Below the pieces are notes generated by a model that saw only the letters and a list, made by a program, of their open reading frames with translations, did not search any database and was not told where the DNA came from. This document shows, piece after piece, positions 50,309 to 59,917 of a stretch of 64,000 nt of DNA. The stretch comes from Bacillota bacterium (GTDB taxonomy: Bacteria; Bacillota; Clostridia; Tissierellales; Sedimentibacteraceae): positions 69,282 to 133,281 of the forward strand of contig JAEXUD010000066.1 in NCBI GenBank assembly GCA_023453025.1. The letters are read 5' to 3'. The position numbers and the translations under genes are program-made. Position 1 is the stretch's first letter, and each line of letters starts with the position of its first letter.

Positions 50309-52552
50309 CTACAAAATCTCTTTATTAAAATGTCCTCTTGTGTCTGTTTCCTGATTAAAGACAGCTTTATCCACTCTGCCATTTAATTTGCTTAAAGCAT
50401 TATTAACGGTTTTCACAACCTGCTCTTTTGATTCAACAGTGAAGTTTAATCTGAATGCCTCGATTCCTTTTATGCTTTGCAGCTCATCTAAAAGATTAAG
50501 TGTCTTCCCATTAAGGATAGTCGTTGTACAATCATCATGAGAAATGATAGGGAATGTTCCTTGCTCATCTTTTAACTCATAGCTCTTAGTTTTGCAAACA
50601 ACGCATTGATCCATTTTTTTCATCGGACAATATTTTGTAAACATCAAAGGAGCCTTACCATATACAATCATTTCCAGTGCAGGCCAGCCGTCATTTTCTT
50701 CATAATAGGCATTAATTAAATCTTCAATTTGTCTCTTATTCAATTCATAAGACAAAGTTACTCGCGCAGCATCTAATCTGTATAGTTCATAGCAACTGGC
50801 AGAATTAACAACATTCAGAGAATAGTCCGTAACAAAAGGATTGGTTTTTCTGTAGTGATAAATTCCGCCATATCCTCCTATTAGCAGCTGCCCTTGTTTT
50901 TCCTTATAATCGTTCTGGTTTCTTCTAATAATGTTTTCAAAATAGATTTCCTTAATTCCACAGCTCACGCAGGCATCATACTGTTCCTTAGTCGTTACAG
51001 ATGCCGTAAGGTATGGTTTCTCAGGAGCAAAGCTTATTTTTTCTTTTGCTTTTAATGTTTTGGTTCTTTTCTTATGGCTGTTAAGCTTTAAGTCATATAA
51101 GCCCTGTACAATATCTCTTCTTGCTGCATTTAACAGTTTAGCTGGAATAAATGCATTGCTTTCCTCAAAATCCACATGATTAAGCTCGAATATAGTATCA
51201 TTTAATCTGGAAAATTGCTTTATTACCTGCTCTTTTGTTGTTGGATTATTAATTGCGACCCCTAGTATTTCCTCGCTTTCATATAAATAATTAAAGCCTA
51301 AGCCCGACCCGTCTATGATAAGCTTTGAATCCGGATATGCATACACTCTGATATCCAGGTTAAACCGTTTAAATTCTTTTTCCAGTGATGATTCTAATTC
51401 TTTGTAATAGAAATAATCCTTCGTTATATATACTAAATCACCCTTGGACATCTTTTCTTTGATTTTGATATAGCAGATATCATCTGCTTTGTTGATTAAA
51501 TTGCCGTCTTTATCATACAGCTTTACAACAGTTAAATTAACATCTTCATTGTTATGACTTATTCTGATTGTATCGTTTTGATTTAAAGTACGTATAAGTG
51601 TTATTTCATACATGTCTTTAACAATCTTGCTGATTCTTCCAACTTCATAACCAAAGTTATTAGGTCTTAAGATGTTTGTAATATTCTTCTTATCTTCGTG
51701 AAACAAATATCCTTTAGTAAATGTTCTGTTGAATGTTTTGTTCAGATTTTCCTTATCTTCTTTGTCTACCTTATTATCCAGGGCCATCCGATATTTTGAT
51801 ACAACATTAGCAACATACGCAGGCTCTTTCATTCGACCTTCTATTTTTAAAGAATCAATTTCTTTTAAATCATTGATATAATTGATTGTATTTAAATCCT
51901 TAGTAGATAGAATATAGTTTTTACCTAAAGATGTATCTGTTGTCTTATCAATTAGTTCATACTCCTTACGACATGAACCGACACATCTTCCGCGATTTCC
52001 GCTTCGATAGCCGATTAATCCGGACATCAGACAGTTTCCGGAATAAGATACACATAATGCACCGTGAACAAAGATTTCTAAAGGTATTTTAGCTATTCTT
52101 CTTATCTCTTTTACTTTTTCAATCTCAACCTCACGGGACAGAACAACTCTTTTTGCACCAAGTTCTTTAAATAATAAAGTCCCGTCTAAATCGTCTATTC
52201 CCATTTGAGTTGAGCAATGTGCTTCCATATCAATAAAGTTTTTAACTAAATAATCAAAAGCAGCTAGATCCTGGACGATAATTCCATCAACACCGATTTC
52301 ATTTAACATGTCCATCTGCTCTTTCATCTCTTCAACTTCGTTTTCGAAAACAATGGTATTCATTGTTACATAGATTTTAACATTCCTCAGGTGCGCATAC
52401 GTAACAGCCTCTTTTAACGATTCTAAATCAAAATTAGATGAGTATGCACGCGCACCAAATTTTTGCATTCCTAAGTATATTGCATCACAACCATTAGAAA
52501 TTGCAGCTTTTAAAGCTTCCATATTTCCTGCAGGTGCTAATAATTCAGTCAT
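50309..52552 (-). CDS. U32-family peptidase-like protein (RlhA/YegQ type)
   Basis: About 747 residues. N-terminal barrel with LAPAGNMEALKAAISNGCDA, YLGMQKFGARAYSSNF, and the U32 signature EIFVHGALCVSYSGNCLMSG followed by NRGRCVGSCRKEY with its Cys set, which in RlhA relatives serves 23S rRNA hydroxylation together with iron. The DUF3656-like C-terminal part adds cysteines CPMKKMDQCVVC. The length with C-terminal extension matches RlhA rather than short U32 proteins. Start at 52552 after GGAGG; a TTG four codons earlier overlaps the ribosome site. Confidence 0.92.
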   Translation of the reverse strand: MTELLAPAGNMEALKAAISNGCDAIYLGMQKFGARAYSSNFDLESLKEAVTYAHLRNVKIYVTMNTIVFENEVEEMKEQMDMLNEIGVDGIIVQDLAAFDYLVKNFIDMEAHCSTQMGIDDLDGTLLFKELGAKRVVLSREVEIEKVKEIRRIAKIPLEIFVHGALCVSYSGNCLMSGLIGYRSGNRGRCVGSCRKEYELIDKTTDTSLGKNYILSTKDLNTINYINDLKEIDSLKIEGRMKEPAYVANVVSKYRMALDNKVDKEDKENLNKTFNRTFTKGYLFHEDKKNITNILRPNNFGYEVGRISKIVKDMYEITLIRTLNQNDTIRISHNNEDVNLTVVKLYDKDGNLINKADDICYIKIKEKMSKGDLVYITKDYFYYKELESSLEKEFKRFNLDIRVYAYPDSKLIIDGSGLGFNYLYESEEILGVAINNPTTKEQVIKQFSRLNDTIFELNHVDFEESNAFIPAKLLNAARRDIVQGLYDLKLNSHKKRTKTLKAKEKISFAPEKPYLTASVTTKEQYDACVSCGIKEIYFENIIRRNQNDYKEKQGQLLIGGYGGIYHYRKTNPFVTDYSLNVVNSASCYELYRLDAARVTLSYELNKRQIEDLINAYYEENDGWPALEMIVYGKAPLMFTKYCPMKKMDQCVVCKTKSYELKDEQGTFPIISHDDCTTTILNGKTLNLLDELQSIKGIEAFRLNFTVESKEQVVKTVNNALSKLNGRVDKAVFNQETDTRGHFNKEIL

Positions 52553-52589
52553 TTTTTCCTCCAAAACGTAGAAATTCTCTGGTAGAGAA

Positions 52590-53477
52590 CTACAGCATTT
52601 TCAAATACATATTCAAACGCTCATTAACATATCCTGCAAACAATTTTTCCATAGCGGAGAGATTGTGTTTTACATGATATTCATCAAAAGCGTTATAATA
52701 TAAAATACGATCGGTGAACTTGATATTGATAGGCGGGAAACCAGCATTCATCAGTTCCAAGTTAACAAGCAGACGTCCAGTTCTTCCGTTTCCATCAATA
52801 AAAGGATGAATACTTTCAAACTCAATATGGAAACGAGCCAGCTTTGTTATGATGTGTTCTGTACTTTCAGCAAAATCAACCATCAACTGTTCCATCTTAG
52901 GCTGAATGTGATGCGGCTGCACTGGTTCATTTTGTGCACCCATGATGCGAACAGGTATACGGCGATATGCACCACGGTCATCTTTTTTATCAGCAAGAAC
53001 CAAATAATGAATCTGCTTAATAGTTCGTTCACTCATCTGAACATTGTCTTTTACCAGTTCACTGACAAGCTCAAAGGCTTCTTTATGACCAACAGCTTCC
53101 AAATGGTCTTTCAAAGGTTTCTTATCGATAGTAATGCCACGAAGAACCATATCTGTTTCACGCAATGTCAGTGTATTACCTTCAATAGCATTAGAGTTGT
53201 ATGTGTATTCTACAATAAACTCTTCAGTCAACCTAGCAGCTTCACCCTCTGTCAAAGGACGTTTAGTATCCAGTTCCTTCTTTTTGCGGTCAATCATATC
53301 CAACAGACTTTCGGTAGATTTATATCTGCCATCGGAAGGTTTGACTGCATCTATAGGAATTTTCCATCCTCGGCCTTCTTGATATGCACCATGAATTTTC
53401 CCCTGAGAACAAAGAACTCTTATTCTTCTATCCGAAATTCCCCATATTTCTGCTGCTTGCTTTACACTCATAAACAT
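52590..53477 (-). CDS. Fic-domain protein with N-terminal DNA-binding helix-turn-helix
   Basis: 295 residues. Residues 1-55 form an excisionase/MerR-like HTH (SVKQAAEIWGISDRRIRVLC). Then comes an inhibitory helix with the motif SNAIEGN (S-x3-E-G/N) near 95, which in this class blocks ATP until removed, and a complete Fic motif HPFIDGNGRTGR near 215. Fic enzymes AMPylate (or deAMPylate) proteins; intact ones with an internal inhibitory helix are self-restrained. Start at 53477 after GGGGTG. Three direct repeats overlie its promoter, suggesting self-repression. Confidence 0.92.
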   Translation of the reverse strand: MFMSVKQAAEIWGISDRRIRVLCSQGKIHGAYQEGRGWKIPIDAVKPSDGRYKSTESLLDMIDRKKKELDTKRPLTEGEAARLTEEFIVEYTYNSNAIEGNTLTLRETDMVLRGITIDKKPLKDHLEAVGHKEAFELVSELVKDNVQMSERTIKQIHYLVLADKKDDRGAYRRIPVRIMGAQNEPVQPHHIQPKMEQLMVDFAESTEHIITKLARFHIEFESIHPFIDGNGRTGRLLVNLELMNAGFPPINIKFTDRILYYNAFDEYHVKHNLSAMEKLFAGYVNERLNMYLKML

Positions 53478-53501
53478 AATAAACACCCCTTCATCCATAG
53501 T

Positions 53502-53563
53502 ATTATACCTAATTATCGGAATAATATCAACGCATTCGGAATGATATTTTCAAAATTATCGGA
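53502..53563 (-). promoter_or_regulatory. Fic promoter with three TTCCGA direct repeats
   Basis: Minus strand TTGATA (53530-53525), 17 bp, TATAAT (53507-53502). Over and upstream of it, TTCCGA occurs three times (the CGGA core at 53517, 53537 and 53560), two of the copies within TTCCGATAAT. The second and third lie upstream of the -35 and the first in the spacer. Confidence 0.6.
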
Positions 53564-53739
53564 ACAATAAATCAAGTCATTGGTATAACCCATTTTATGG
53601 CTTTTTAAGCTTGGCTGCAGCTTTTGAAACTGAATAATATTAACAAAGACCAGTTGACATAATTATTATATCAATTGGTCTTATATTATACAATACGCAT
53701 TGTTATAGAGCACTTGCTCTTCTTGTTGAATCATGCGGG

Positions 53740-54550
53740 ACATTTTTGCGTTTTTCGCCGCATAGATATTGAAGGCAGGGTGTGAGAAATTTTCAGCAGA
53801 TATGACACAGTACCTTTTTCACTTATCATAAAAAACCCGTAGTCATCCTTAGTCATAAATTCCCTCAGGAATTGCTCCGAGTCCATAGGGGATATCACTT
53901 TTATTCAGGTATTTGGACAATGCATCTTATATTTGATTTCACTTTTTATAGTTTCCGTACAAGGCTATTTTATTTTTCATATTAGTAATTCCTTTGTTCT
54001 GACTTTAATAAGATATTGCATTTACATACATTTGATATGTATATATTTACATTTGAAGAATGTGATTATTTCAACGAATATTTAGCTGTTATGAAATGGA
54101 TGTGCACTTTATGAAGAAAAACCCAAAAATCCATGACCTCATTTTGAATATATATACAATGTTTTAGTCGTCAACGGTTTTAAGATCCGCTAGTCTTGAA
54201 ACCGACATTGAATATGCTTTTGAAAATTTATTAAAATATCCTCTTGTCATTGCAACCTATGAGCCTGATTTAAATTCTATAACCCTGGTGTCATCTCCCG
54301 AGCGGTGTATTTTATGGATATTACGTGTATTTACAATAACTCCGATGCAGCATTTGACAAAATACTTTCTGTTGATTTCGTCGTTTACCTTTCCTATATT
54401 CTTTGAAATATTTTCCTTCTCTCCGTTTGTCAGATGAATTCCTCAGGCGTGGGTGGAACAACAATATTTTCAGCATAAACACAACTCCTGTATAGTATTG
54501 CTATCATTGTATTCTTCAATGCATCAGTTGTTACAGCTTGTTCTATTATA
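53740..54550. repeat. Decayed divergent two-gene module, copy B
   Basis: Counterpart of 39716-40150 in inverse orientation. On the minus strand from about 53980 it reads KNKIALYGNYKK and, in shifted frames, ALSKYLNKSDIPYGLGAIPE, EFMTKDDYGFFMISEKGTV; on the plus strand from 54112 it reads MKKNPKIHDLILNIYT then stops. A further stretch at 54180-54300 reads SLETDIEYAFENLLKYPLVI, with a tail (54450-54550) matching copy A. Several stops and frameshifts make it a pseudogene pair. Identity of the parent genes unknown. Confidence 0.6.
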
Positions 54551-54711
54551 AATATAGTTTAGCGAAAAAGTTTGTTCGGACGTTTGTTTGCAAAATTTTT
54601 AACTATGTTGGTATGGGCTTTGCCCGTACTTACTGTTATGACATTACTCTCGTTTTTAAGCCAGTTTTTAGATAACACGAACATATCGCAGGATGGACTT
54701 CATTGCCATCT

Positions 54712-54861
54712 CTACTTGATAAATGGATCAAGCAGAGATGGTGCTATATCATATTCATTTATTATATCGCATTTTCTTTTACCATTTTGATATAGCTTTA
54801 CTAATTGGCTTTTAAATTCGGCTGTAAAAGTACCGCGTTGTTTTCTATTTGATTCTGGCAT
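54712..54861 (-). pseudogene. IS3-family transposase OrfA fragment
   Basis: The minus strand from ATG at 54861 reads MPESNRKQRGTFTAEFKSQL, VKLYQNGKRKCDIINEYDIA then stops. This is the helix-turn-helix start of IS3/IS150-type OrfA. OrfB and inverted repeats are not found, so only a scar is left. GGGAGCAG precedes the ATG. Confidence 0.75.
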
Positions 54862-55056
54862 GGTCTGCTCCCTATTTTTTATATTTTTATTCTACATGAC
54901 CTTAAAATTTCTGTCCAGTTTATTATAGCCTATCCACATTTGTAATTTTTTCTTATCGGGTTACAGTTATTATAATGAGTATGATTGTTTTGTTATATGG
55001 TTGCATTTTAGATGAGATTTTATTTGTGTTAAACCATTCATTCAAATGATATAGTA

Positions 55057-55716
55057 TCAATAGACTCTTTCACAATTACTTTTGATAATGCACTCCTTGC
55101 AATTAGGATTATTAGGTCTGCACCATGTTCGTCCAATTTCCCAACATGAGAAATCAATAATTCCAGGAAATTCAGGATTTAGTTCTCTTGCTTTATATAT
55201 AACAGAATCTAAATCTGCATCCTTGCCCACCAAACCAGTACGCTTCATAACCCTTAGAATATGTACATCAGGAGAGATATCAATTGAATAGTAATCCGAA
55301 AAAGGTACTTTAAACTGCCTGGCAAGTATATCTGCAGCCATAGTGGCTATTTTCTTCCCACTGCCTTTAAATTGCAAAAACTCATATACAACCTTTGCAC
55401 TGCTTGGATTGTTTCTCCAAATCAGTGTGGCATCTCCATTGTACTTAGTCCTAATATCTTGAACAGCTGAATAGAAAACTCCAGCCATTGTATCGTTGAA
55501 TCTATGTAAAGTATTGCAGTTGAATATATCCTTATATTCTTCTAAAGATATATTTGCTAAATCATCTATCTCAAAGCTACCTATAATTTCTTTTATCTTA
55601 TATGGAATACCATGCCCGTTCAGCTTTAATCTGTCGATCCATTAGGCAGGCCAACACATAGGCATGTGGTATATTTTCAATATCATTTAAAAAGTCATTC
55701 TGTTCATTATCATCAA
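55057..55716 (-). pseudogene. Endonuclease III-like [4Fe-4S] protein, frameshifted
   Basis: Frame 1 (55716-55609) reads FLNDIENIPHAYVLACLMD, RQIKAERAW and then breaks; frame 2 (55607-55057) continues IPYKIKEIIGSFEIDDLANI to the end. The junction GCATGGT/ATTCCA shows a one-base gain or two-base loss. The C-terminus keeps the Fe-S loop C-x6-C-x2-C-x5-C (CRPNNPNCKECIIKSNC) and the helix-hairpin-helix core, so the 3' part could still be made from ATG 55488. No clear start codon remains at the 5' end. It adjoins the 2'-5' RNA ligase-like gene. Confidence 0.7.
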
Positions 55717-56222
55717 CTAAGTGGACAGAGGATTATTGATTCTTCATGCTCACCAATCATTTCAACTGAAATCTTCTTGACCACTGTAATAAATTTTTCA
55801 TTACATTTATTTACATCATCAAATGCTTTATCAAGCAACTCCATAGAAGATACTTTTCCAACTGTCATATGTGGAACATAATCATAACCTGCATAAAATT
55901 GTTTTAGTTTATCTTTATACAGCCTATCATAAATATTTTTAATTACATCAATACCTTGTACTACATTTAAAAACAAGTAATTCCCATATTCATTTTCCTG
56001 CTTACTGAACCCTTCCAATTCAATTTTAAATGAGTGTATGTCGCTCAAGCACTCTTTTAAATGCAAATTAAGTTCCTCATTAGTCAAGTCACTGTCAAAA
56101 GGAAAGACCAAAGTAATATGTGGCAATACTAAGTCTGCTAATGGGTCATATTTCTTACGGATATCATTAATAACATCAATATTTTCAAATATAGAAAAAA
56201 TCATAATAGTTCTTGTCCTCAT
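55713..56222 (-). CDS. 2'-5' RNA ligase / cyclic phosphodiesterase-like protein
   Basis: About 169 residues with the two HxT/S motifs of the 2H phosphoesterase family: HITLVFPF near residue 35 and HMTVGKV near 120. Such proteins hydrolyse or ligate 2'-5' or cyclic phosphodiesters, often in RNA metabolism. GAGGAG lies eight bases before ATG 56222; a GTG two codons earlier is less likely. It overlaps the start of the frameshifted endonuclease III-like gene, suggesting the two were coupled. Confidence 0.85.
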   Translation of the reverse strand: MRTRTIMIFSIFENIDVINDIRKKYDPLADLVLPHITLVFPFDSDLTNEELNLHLKECLSDIHSFKIELEGFSKQENEYGNYLFLNVVQGIDVIKNIYDRLYKDKLKQFYAGYDYVPHMTVGKVSSMELLDKAFDDVNKCNEKFITVVKKISVEMIGEHEESIILCPLS

Positions 56223-56562
56223 AACCACATCTCCTCTACAAATTGGAATTTATCCATATCTTTTGCGTAAATAAAACAATCAATTTTATTGTTCAAATCA
56301 ATCTTACTTTTTTGTATTTGTCTAAAGCTTGTGCCATCTTTTTATTCTCAGTCTTCTTATAATCACACTTATAGCTGTACATATCAAAAAAGACAGGATA
56401 AAAATAATCCAAGCTTTTATTTCACCAATAGGACACCATGCTTGCCTGCCATTCTCTTACCCACTCCCTTGCCTATGATAATACTATCACCCTCTAAAAC
56501 AGAAAACACTTAACATACACTTATCAAATACATATCATTTACTTATAATTTGCTTATCATTA
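56223..56562. other. Intergenic stretch with a coding scrap
   Basis: About 340 bp without a complete gene. On the minus strand around 56510-56420, 30 codons are open (SVLEGDSIIIGKGVGKRMAG) and end in a stop, with no Shine-Dalgarno in front, so it is probably a remnant of a larger gene. Confidence 0.3.
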
Positions 56563-56895
56563 TCAGAGAATAGTATAATAATCACCGTATCCTCGAACTC
56601 CATCTTCCCAACATTTTTTCAGCGAAGCTACTGATTGCTTTACATATTCACGATCTGAAGTAGCACGTGTCCCTGCATATCCGTTCCCCGTATCCCAACT
56701 CTCCCATCTAAACTTTACATCATCAATTTCTTCAGCTCCCGTTATTGTTGAAATATATACATCACCGGACCAGTCAACTCTTAATTGATGTGAAATACAA
56801 TCATTTGCATTTGCAAGCATATCTTTATATATATCTTCAGTAATATTTTTTACATTGATTGTTTTACATTCATTATAATTGAAACAATGATTCAA
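56563..56895 (-). CDS. Small protein of unknown function after hsdR
   Basis: 110 codons starting directly behind the hsdR stop. It begins with TTG (56895) and has no good ribosome site, so initiation may depend on hsdR translation or lie at an internal ATG (residue 26, DMLANAND). It is acidic, with no signal peptide or membrane segment; the middle (LRVDWSGDVYISTITGAEEI) and RATSDREYVKQSVASLKKCW look folded. I do not recognise the family. Its place at the end of the restriction operon makes an accessory role possible, nothing more. Confidence 0.5.
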   Translation of the reverse strand: MNHCFNYNECKTINVKNITEDIYKDMLANANDCISHQLRVDWSGDVYISTITGAEEIDDVKFRWESWDTGNGYAGTRATSDREYVKQSVASLKKCWEDGVRGYGDYYTIL

Positions 56896-59800
56896 TTATA
56901 TTTTTGAAAGCCTCTCATGAACAAGAGGGAGTAATATTTTATCAACTTCCTTTCGGAATTCTTCATCTTCTAAATAGCGTTCACAAAATTCTTGGTTTTG
57001 TGTCATACGACTTAATACTATATCCATTATGTTTTCATCATAAATTATTTTAAATAGTTCTAAAGGATTCTTTGAACGTAGCACCAATTCTTCATTAGCT
57101 GACATATCCCTTATGAATTGTTCTAGCACCTTATCCATTTCAGTAAAATTCGTACCAAGCCTCTCATTTAAATTTTTTAAAATTTCTGAGAGATTTTCTT
57201 TCTCTTCTTCAATAGGGAGTCCCGTACCAGAAGTCTTGTTGCTTAATATACCAACCTCATATTGGAGTTCAAAAGAACCCTCATAAACTTTTTGCAAACG
57301 ATAATATTGCAACATAACATCATTATCAAGGTTTGGTATTCTTTCTCCATCATCTTTTGGAAGCTTACGAAGTAGGGATTTGCCATATGCATAGAACTTA
57401 TGCAACCTGTCATCATTAAGACTAATAATATGGGTTAGGAATGAATACAAGCGAATAAATTTTGTAAGAGCACTCTTAAAGTCCCTCTTCTCTTGTTCCT
57501 CTCCCAAGTAATTATATCTATCTACAGCAGGGTCAATAAATGAATTAAGTTTTGCAAGGTCAATATTGGCTTGCCTCTTTTTTTCTTTGAAAAACACCTT
57601 CGCAAAGGCATCTATTTCCTTATCATTGTATAACATAAAGCTATCAAGGACATTTTTAATATCATATATAACATTAGGGTCTGTGGTTTCTTCAACGCCT
57701 GTTTCAACATAATAATCCTGGAATGCCTTCTCTATTTCTTCACGAGTGTTTACGAAATCCAATACAAATGTTTCTGTCTTACCCGGACAAGTACGGTTAA
57801 CACGAGATAATGTCTGAACCGCCTTAACACCAGATAATTTTTTATCAACATACATTGTGTGAAGTAGAGGTTGATCGAAGCCCGTCTGATACTTTTCAGC
57901 AACAAGTAATAACTGGTATTCTCCAGATTCAAATTTCTCTGGTAGCTCACTTTCAGAAATATTATTGATGTTTTCCTCTGTGTATTCCTTGATTACACCT
58001 GTTATATTATCCTTTACTGTGCCAGAGAATGCTACAAGTACACCTAAATCCGTATAGCCCATCTTCTTAATGTATTTTACAAATTCAAAATAATAACGAA
58101 CTGCATGAAGGCGTGATTCTGTTACAATCATTGCTTTTGCTTTACCACCAATACGGCTTTGCACTTTACTACGGAAGTGTTCAATAATAACCTCTGTCTT
58201 TTGTGCAAGATTATGTGGATGTAACCTCATATACTTTCCAAGAGCCTTATTAGCTTGACCTGTACCATACAGTGGATCATCCACCGTTTTCTTTCCAAGC
58301 TGAAAATATGTTGTGTAAGTAGTATAATTTTCAAGAACATTAAATATAAAATGCTCTTCAATTGCTTGTTTCATACTATACACGTGAAATGGCTCTGGTT
58401 TACCTGCGGCATTTCTTGTTCCAAAGATTTCAAGTGTTTTTTGCTTTGGCGTTGCTGTAAAAGCAAAGAAGGATAAATTTTTCTGCCTACCATGTGTTGC
58501 CATTTCAGTCTTTATTTCATCTGCAAGTTGTTCATCAAAATCTAGTTCTTCTGCTTCTATCTTTGCTTCCTCAAGAGCATATTCATGCAATTTCTTTTCA
58601 ATTGCATCTTCTCCTTGTATGGATATATCAGCAAGTACTTCCTTCAAACGCTCACTTGCTTTACCTGTCTGGGAAGAATGTGCCTCATCAACGATAATAG
58701 CAAATCGTTTCCCATCTGTAGCCACCTTTTGCACATCGACAAAAGGAAATTTCTGCAATGTACAAATGATAATTTTATCACCTTTTTCTAAAGCGGTGGT
58801 AAGTTGCTTTGCATTTTTATCAATTCGAACAACCACGCCGTCTTTGTGTTCCATATTAAATATATCACGTTGTAATTGTTTATCTAGAACTCGTCTATCT
58901 GTGATAACAATAATGCTGTTAAACACAGGTATGTTATTAGCATCATGCAAATTAGCAAGATGATGTGCAAGCCAAGCGATAGAGTTTGACTTACCCGAAC
59001 CTGCCGAATGTTGAATAAGATAGTTCAGACCACTGCCATTATTGTAAACTTCTTCAACTAATTTTCTAACAACATCAAGCTGATGATATCTAGGAAATAT
59101 AAGTTTTTCCTTACCTGTTTCCTCATCTTTTTTCAGTTGAATAAATCTTTGCACAATATCAAGCAAACTATCTTTTTGCAATATACCCTTCCATAGGTAT
59201 GATGTACGGTAATCATTTTTAACTGGTGGATTCCCTGCACCCTTTTTATATCCTTTATTGAAGGGAATAAAGAAAGTATCTAATTTTTGCAAACGGGTAG
59301 TCATCCACACTTCTTCAGTATCTACGGCAAAATGTACCAATGCACGTTTTTTAAATGCAAACAATGTCTCTCGTGGGTTTCTGTCATTTTCATACTGGGT
59401 AATTGCATTTTTATATGTCTGCCCAGTAAGAGGATTTTTTAGCTCAATTGTTATAATTGGCAAGCCATTTAAGAATATAACAGAATCGATAGAATTTTTA
59501 TTTACTGTGCTATATTTTACTTGTCGGGTAATCTGGAGTACATTTTTATTGTATAAAGCCTCCAAACTTTTATTCATACCACTTCCAGGCTTAAAATATG
59601 CTAGTCGAATCGAAACACCAAGGTCAACAATACCATGGCGAAGTACATCTAGCATACCACGCAAGTTAAGTTCATCATTCAATCTTTTAAGAAAGCCATT
59701 CTCAACGTTACTACCATGTCTTTTGCACAAATCACTCCATTTATCTGGTTGCGTGTCCTTAATGAAAGCTATGACTGCTGCTGTATCTATAGCAAGCTCA

Positions 59801-59913
59801 CGGTTATAGTCAGAGGGATTACCCTTGACGTAACGAGTAGATTTAGAACCACTGCTTGTCAGCCAGTATTCTATTTCCTCTTCAAAGGTTCTTTCTTTTG
59901 TATCAATAGCCAT
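56896..59913 (-). CDS. hsdR: Type I restriction endonuclease R subunit
   Basis: 1005 residues. N-terminal PD-(D/E)xK nuclease with DSVIFLNGLPIITIELKNPL near 165-185; superfamily 2 motor with Walker A QHSAGSGKSNSIAW near 305, DEAH-type box IIVDEAHSSQTG near 410, TATPKQK near 485 and motif VI TLSRVNRTCPGK near 705; C-terminal helical part that docks on the methylase. Acts with HsdM and HsdS to translocate and cut unmethylated DNA. GGAGGGATAAAGAT precedes the ATG, 4 bp after hsdS. It appears intact. Confidence 0.95.
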   Translation of the reverse strand: MAIDTKERTFEEEIEYWLTSSGSKSTRYVKGNPSDYNRELAIDTAAVIAFIKDTQPDKWSDLCKRHGSNVENGFLKRLNDELNLRGMLDVLRHGIVDLGVSIRLAYFKPGSGMNKSLEALYNKNVLQITRQVKYSTVNKNSIDSVIFLNGLPIITIELKNPLTGQTYKNAITQYENDRNPRETLFAFKKRALVHFAVDTEEVWMTTRLQKLDTFFIPFNKGYKKGAGNPPVKNDYRTSYLWKGILQKDSLLDIVQRFIQLKKDEETGKEKLIFPRYHQLDVVRKLVEEVYNNGSGLNYLIQHSAGSGKSNSIAWLAHHLANLHDANNIPVFNSIIVITDRRVLDKQLQRDIFNMEHKDGVVVRIDKNAKQLTTALEKGDKIIICTLQKFPFVDVQKVATDGKRFAIIVDEAHSSQTGKASERLKEVLADISIQGEDAIEKKLHEYALEEAKIEAEELDFDEQLADEIKTEMATHGRQKNLSFFAFTATPKQKTLEIFGTRNAAGKPEPFHVYSMKQAIEEHFIFNVLENYTTYTTYFQLGKKTVDDPLYGTGQANKALGKYMRLHPHNLAQKTEVIIEHFRSKVQSRIGGKAKAMIVTESRLHAVRYYFEFVKYIKKMGYTDLGVLVAFSGTVKDNITGVIKEYTEENINNISESELPEKFESGEYQLLLVAEKYQTGFDQPLLHTMYVDKKLSGVKAVQTLSRVNRTCPGKTETFVLDFVNTREEIEKAFQDYYVETGVEETTDPNVIYDIKNVLDSFMLYNDKEIDAFAKVFFKEKKRQANIDLAKLNSFIDPAVDRYNYLGEEQEKRDFKSALTKFIRLYSFLTHIISLNDDRLHKFYAYGKSLLRKLPKDDGERIPNLDNDVMLQYYRLQKVYEGSFELQYEVGILSNKTSGTGLPIEEEKENLSEILKNLNERLGTNFTEMDKVLEQFIRDMSANEELVLRSKNPLELFKIIYDENIMDIVLSRMTQNQEFCERYLEDEEFRKEVDKILLPLVHERLSKI

Positions 59914-59917
59914 ATCT

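Noticed and set aside
53806..54100. Possible CRISPR or tandem-repeat array in the debris field
   Set aside because: Repeats here are explained by homology to the copy at 39.7-40.1 kb; there are no regularly spaced identical units.
56289..56513. Plus-strand frame of 74 codons in the gap before the 110-codon gene
   Set aside because: No ribosome site; cysteine- and serine-rich shadow of AT-rich DNA.
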